In this document: piece by piece, positions 59,508-64,000 of the stretch
How the letters are laid out: every line of letters starts with the position of its first letter
How positions within the stretch are numbered: the first letter of the stretch is position 1
DNA from: Ampelocalamus luodianensis
Taxonomy: Eukaryota > Streptophyta > Magnoliopsida > Poales > Poaceae
DNA length: 64,000 bases
NCBI GenBank assembly: GCA_036346255.1
Contig: CM070634.1
Location: 65,366,476-65,430,475 of the forward strand
Direction: 5' to 3'
Made by a program: the position numbers and the translations under genes
Notes under the pieces: model-generated
What the model was told of the DNA's origin: nothing
What the model saw: only the letters and a program-made list of their open reading frames with translations
Databases searched by the model: none

Positions 59508-61740
59508 TGTGAGACCCCGGGGTATTTAGCTTGTAATGCTTAGCCTTCCATTGACTCTAGCATCACAAACAAAATATCCCGTGCCTCGAGAAAATGTATA
59601 CTTTCCAGAATTGCAGTATACACACCCTTTCACAAAATAATGCATCAATTCCATACAAGATCATACAATCGAACTAAAGATTTACAAGCAAAAGACATAC
59701 ATAATAGTTATTACAAAAGATAGGCCAACCGGTCAAGAACAAGCTAAAGAGCTAGAATAAACAGCGGAAGCAAAATGCCATAAGATGGCTATAAACAAGA
59801 GCCAACCGGTTTGCCATACACCCACAAGGCAATCCGACCGGGCCGCCAAGCTAATCGTCCACACCACAGCAAAACTCACAAAAGTCGATCCCTCGGGGAT
59901 CAACCTCCTCTGCAACAAATAAGCAAAGCAAATGAGTACAAAAAATGTACTCGCGAGACTTATGAGTAACAAACCTAGATATTACTACATGCAGGCTGTA
60001 ATTAAAGGAGTTGCTAAAGGTTTGTTTTCAGTATAAAGCAGATTTTATTTGCAATAAGTAATAAATTGAAGGCAGTTTTAACAATCTAACTTTTATTTGT
60101 TCAAATAACAGTGAGACAATAAGTAGTATCATAAAGACATCCTGGAGATGACTAACCCAATAGCCATCACAACAATAGCACGAATTACCCATTCGTGCCA
60201 CCCACATCAAGTTTTAATTAAAATGTTGTAGTCTAGTTCTTGCGGGAAATAACTAAACGAGGCTATTCGAATAGATTTAACCCTGTAGGGGTGTACCAAT
60301 GTACCCACACTTCAGACCACCTTTTTGCCACTAGATTAAGCACACTTCCTTAGGTGTGCCGGCACGGCTAAGTCCTACGAGACATTTCCAATGGATTGTA
60401 TTAATCAAGAGTCGCACGTCTGAGGGTTGATCCTTAATGATCCACCGGCGACGAAGATCACCAGGACCCATACGTTGAGTTGGAAACACCGACCCAACCG
60501 AAGCAACTACGGGTGCTCCTAGGTATGGAGAACCTAACCGGAACCCATCCCTCTCATTCCAAAATGAACATTTTTCTATATCACTATCACCAGCTACTCA
60601 TCAATTAATACCTCCCAAAGTACTAAATCAAGAGAGGTCCCATATCCCCCTAGTGTGGTTAGCACGCAAAATTGCTAGGATCAATGGCGCAAGTAACTTG
60701 GTCCTTGATGACTCGGACACTATTCCATCACACCATAAGATCAGACCATCATACCATTGTGCCAAAGTCTAAAACATTTTATTTTCAGTTTTAGATTTCA
60801 CAAATAAACAAAGCATAAGGTACTGATCATAAGTAATAAGAAGTTTTTGTGCGATCAAGGTCATCGACTAAGTCGATAACCACCTAATTCTACCGGTAAC
60901 TAATCATTGCTAACCATCATATCATAAAGACAATAAAAGAGCATAAATCATTCACCGGGCTCTAATTCACCAGTGAGAATATTAACCTAGGTTTGTGGCA
61001 GGGGTGAACAATTTCAGGGCAACAATGCAATAGGATTAGCTACTTCTAATCGACAAAATTAACTTTGACACAAAGAAGCATGTATACTTATTCTTTGCAA
61101 ACAAGGTATTAGAATTTAAAAGTAATGGGAGCAATATGATCAAATGATGATACATCTGGTTGCCTTGCTGGGGATCACCTGTTTGCTGCAGAGGGTCGCT
61201 CTCGCAATCAACAATTTCTTCGAAACCTATCGCAAGAACGAGAAAATCCAATAAAAACAACGACACCGAAAAAGACTTAAAGTTCAAAGTCATCCAAAAT
61301 CCATGAAATTTACATAGCAGGTAGAGCATGATTTTAAATGAATTTAGCAACAAGAATCATTTGATTTGGATTAAGTATGCAAAAGTTATAGCCTAATTAA
61401 GTTCAGTCGGCTGGAAAAATCAAAATAAATTACTTTTTGTTACTGTTCATCACACAATTTTCCAAAAAGTTTTTGAATATGAAATTTTTATGGTAGGCAG
61501 ATAATGACATCCTAAGGTCAGCAAAATTGGGTTTACTTCATTTGAAGTTAAAATGAATTTATTATGATTTTTTCTAAGTTATGAAACTAGAGCATAATTA
61601 ATTTGAGAGGTAAAGACCACATTAAAACCTATCCTACACTATAGCCTATTAATAAAGGAACCTAACAAAATTGAGTTTGCTCAATTTGAAGTTATAGAGA
61701 AAAACTTATGCATTTTACAAGTTTGAACAATTTTTAGTGC
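59508..61740 (-). mobile_element. Truncated family A-like LTR (A3) in T2
   Basis: It begins TGTGAGACCCCGG at 59508 and follows the family A LTR order to about 61740, where similarity stops in the middle of the LTR (compare 24980). The TGTTACA end is missing, so no target duplication can be tested. It is a diverged copy and covers about 2.2 kb of the usual 5 kb. Confidence 0.8.
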
Positions 61741-61759
61741 AAGAAAAGCTAAACCCTTA

Positions 61760-62090
61760 AAGTGAAGTGGTCCTGAGGGAGATCCTAAGGGTCAAGATCT
61801 AACTGAGGGAGGTCCTGACGGCTAAGATCTCATAGAGAAGGTCCTGGATGACCAAAACTTAACTGAGGGAGGTCCTGACGGCTAAGATCTCACAGAGGAG
61901 GTCTTAAACGGTCAAGATCTATACTGAGGGAGGTCCTGACGGTCAAGATCTATAAGAGGAGGTCCTGATCGGTTCAGATCTAAAAGAGGGGAGGTCTGGA
62001 TGGTTAAGATCTCACAGAGGAGGTCTTATCGGTTTAGATCTCCACAAGGAGGCCCTAAGAGGTTAAGTTCTAAAAGAGGAGGTACCTTGT
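61760..62090 (+). repeat. 30-bp minisatellite upstream of the D polypurine tract
   Basis: About eleven degenerate units of the type GAGGAGGTCCTGACGG followed by TCAAGATCTAAAA. Unit length is about 30 bp. It lies in the untranslated 3' end of the family D element. Confidence 0.85.
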
Positions 62091-62117
62091 ATTCCCAGTT
62101 TTCTTTCTAACCACTCT

Positions 62118-62154
62118 GAATCTCGGGGATGAGATTCCTTTTAAGGGAGTAGTT
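62118..62154 (+). promoter_or_regulatory. Hairpin and polypurine tract of the family D element
   Basis: GAATCTC and GAGATTC (62118-62124 and 62131-62137) form a hairpin. TTTTAAGGGAGTAGTTT (62138-62154) directly precedes the LTR start. The arrangement equals that of A2. Confidence 0.8.
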
Positions 62155-64000
62155 TGTAACATCCCAAAGTGCTGTTACCAAAATAAATTAAATAAAGTTA
62201 TTGTTTATTTGGATTTTTTGAAATTTGAAAGAGTTTCATTGCTTTATTTGAATTTCTAAATTTTTAAAAGTCAAAAATAAAATTTATTGGAAATTCTTGA
62301 AGTTTTATTTGGTTTGATCTGAAAAATAAAAATTTAATTAATTTCTGGGAATTTTTTGAGATTTTAAAAGCTTTTTCCTAAATATGTTAAAGCCAAAATA
62401 ATTTATTTTGCAAAATTAATATCCAAATTTAAGTTAGAAATTTTTTTATTAAATCCAAAATGCCTCAGGGAATTTATGTGAATTTGCTCATAATTTTTGG
62501 ATTTAATTTGCTAATTTCTAAAGCCCTTTTTATTTAATCGGATTATTTTAATTGGAAAAACATTTGAAAATCCATAAAAAGCTTTTGGGCCGAATTGGCT
62601 CGGCCCATCTTCCCTCATGCGCGCCCGGCCCACACCGCCCGCCAGCCTCTCTCTCTCCCCCCTCCACCTTTCGATTCACATCGGACGGCACCCACACCCC
62701 CACTCCACCCGCCTCCTCCGCACCGTCGGATCAAATCCGATGGCCACGCACCTTCTTCTCCCCCTGGCTTTCTTCTTTGCCTGCACGCACGGCCTCCATT
62801 GTTGCCGCGCGGGAGCTCCATCTCCGCCGCATTTCTCTCCCCCATTTTCCTCGCCATCACGCGCATTGATTTCCGCGAATCACGCCGCCCCATTCCCGGT
62901 CATCTCCCCCAATCTCGCGCACGCGTTCGCCGGAACCCCGCAATTGCCGCTGCGGACCCGCGCCATCGATCTCCTCCTCCGGCCGTGCCCCCGCCCTATA
63001 AAATGACGCCTCAGAAGCCCCTTTTCCACCTCACCTCAACGCCCCAAAAACCCTAGCCTTTGCTCCTCTCCTTCGCCTGAATTTCGGTTTCTTCTTCACG
63101 CAACCGAAGCTTGAAGTTTCTTCGATTCCGGCGCCGGCGAAGGCTCATCATCGACGACGAACCCATATCCGGCACCTCAGCCTCATCGCCGTCCCCGTGC
63201 GCGCGTTTCCCGCACCAAAGCGCCGCTAGGATCCGCCGCTGCCGCGAGCTCGACGTCACCGCCACCTTTTGACCTCGCCGTCGGCCATTCCACCGCGTTT
63301 CCGCACTTCGGAGGTGAACACCCGGTTCGTTGAATCCTCCTCTCTCGTTTGGCACCACCCACACCCGCCGGAGCGCCGCCAATCGCCGGCAAGCTCGCGC
63401 CCGAGCCGTCGCTGGCCGTTTCCTATGTGGCCGAGCCACGTGGCTGCCACGCAGTGCCACCTCACTGCTCCGTAGGCGCCACCTCAGCGCCCAAAGGCCA
63501 CGTGGCTGCCGGGTCAACACCCGTGTGGCCGATTCACCGCACCGGCTCGCCCTCGGCTCGGTGGAATCAGTCCACCGTGAGCCGTGTCTATGACACGTGG
63601 GGCCCACGCGTCAGAAAATATTTTAAATTCCGAAAATCAGTCGCTGACGTCATCTTGCGCAATAACTAGAATTTTCTTTAGGAAAATAATTCAAGAAATT
63701 CATAAAAATCTAAAAATTAGGGTTTCTTATAATTAGAACTTCTAGGAGCTCGTATTTCTTCATACGAACTCCGATTTAGGTGATTAAAATTCCTAAATTT
63801 CAATAAAATCAAGATCTAGCCATCCAAACCAAAATTAATTCCAATAATTCCTTTAAAAACCCTAATTCTAGCATTTCATGTAATTTGAACCTTCTAAAGC
63901 CCATATCTTTTGCATCTGAACTCCGATTTGGGTGATTCAAGTTGCAAAATTCATATAAAATTGAGATCTAGCCTACTAAACCAAAATTATTTAATTTGGA
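62155..64000 (+). mobile_element. 3' LTR of a family D Ty3/gypsy element, right end outside window
   Basis: It starts TGTAACATCCCAAAGTGC directly after a polypurine tract, which makes it a 3' LTR on the plus strand. A TATA element (TATAAAA, 62997-63003) is followed by a CT-rich leader and a GC-rich stretch to about 63600, then AT-rich sequence with two repeats of a GAACTCCGATTT(A/G)GGTGATT segment (63767 and 63918). Frames in the GC-rich part (62550-63660) exist on both strands and are not supported as genes. The end of the LTR is not in the window. Confidence 0.85.
62997..63003 (+). promoter_or_regulatory. TATA element of the family D LTR
   Basis: CTATAAAATGACG after a CCGCC-rich stretch, followed by a C-rich region with AACCCTAGCC. 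It is the probable promoter of the element. Confidence 0.65.

Noticed and set aside
62595..63660. Several frames of 100-180 residues near the right end
   Set aside because: They lie in the GC-rich leader part of the family D LTR around its TATA element, on both strands, without domains.

Overview
The window is plant repeat DNA, most likely from a grass. The evidence is the mix of element types: Ty3/gypsy chromoviruses with very long LTRs (about 5 kb), a Tat/Retand-type Ty3 element with a second RNase H and an antisense gene, a CACTA end and a hAT element. I found no host gene, rRNA, tRNA or CRISPR array. Nearly every base belongs to a transposable element or sits between two of them. Families are named here only for convenience: A (long-LTR chromovirus), B (non-coding LTR element), C and D (other LTR families), T and T2 (Tat/Retand type).

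Left part (1-18417). A family A LTR on the minus strand runs off the left edge (1-2814). A poorly understood stretch follows (2815-5527). It holds a 1.36-kb hAT element with a perfect 8-bp target duplication and ends in a CACTA terminus. That terminus sits directly against the reverse transcriptase codons of element T (+ strand, 5528-18417). T has a decayed pol (RT, RNase H, second RNase H, integrase), an antisense gene (about 14450-17380), a polypurine tract and a 694-bp LTR. A 5.0-kb solo LTR of family A (9150-14172, duplication GATAA) is inserted between its pol and its antisense gene.

Central nest (19197-57274). This is a chain of insertions in which every boundary has a matching 5-bp duplication. 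Element B2 (minus strand, GAGGT) is split by element A2 (minus strand, TTCCT). A2 is a complete chromovirus with gag, protease, RT, RNase H, integrase and chromodomain, a Met-initiator-type primer site and 5.1-kb LTRs. A2 is split twice: by B1 (+ strand, AACCA) inside gag, and by a 4.9-kb solo LTR of family C (minus strand, ATATG) inside its 5' LTR. With the inserts subtracted, B2 is 8,920 bp and B1 is 8,919 bp. They are two full copies of one family with 2.3-kb LTRs and a 4.2-kb internal region without coding capacity, resembling a LARD (large retrotransposon derivative).

Right part (57275-64000). The sequence B2 landed in resumes, followed by the integrase end of a second Tat-type element, T2 (minus strand). 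T2 is cut by a truncated family A LTR (59508 to about 61740). Next come a 30-bp minisatellite and the 3' end and LTR of family D, which runs off the right edge.

Many differences between the two LTRs of the same element fall on CAG/CTG triplets and look like base-calling errors rather than mutations. Some of the apparent breaks in the A2 pol gene lie in sequence of this kind and should not be taken at face value.
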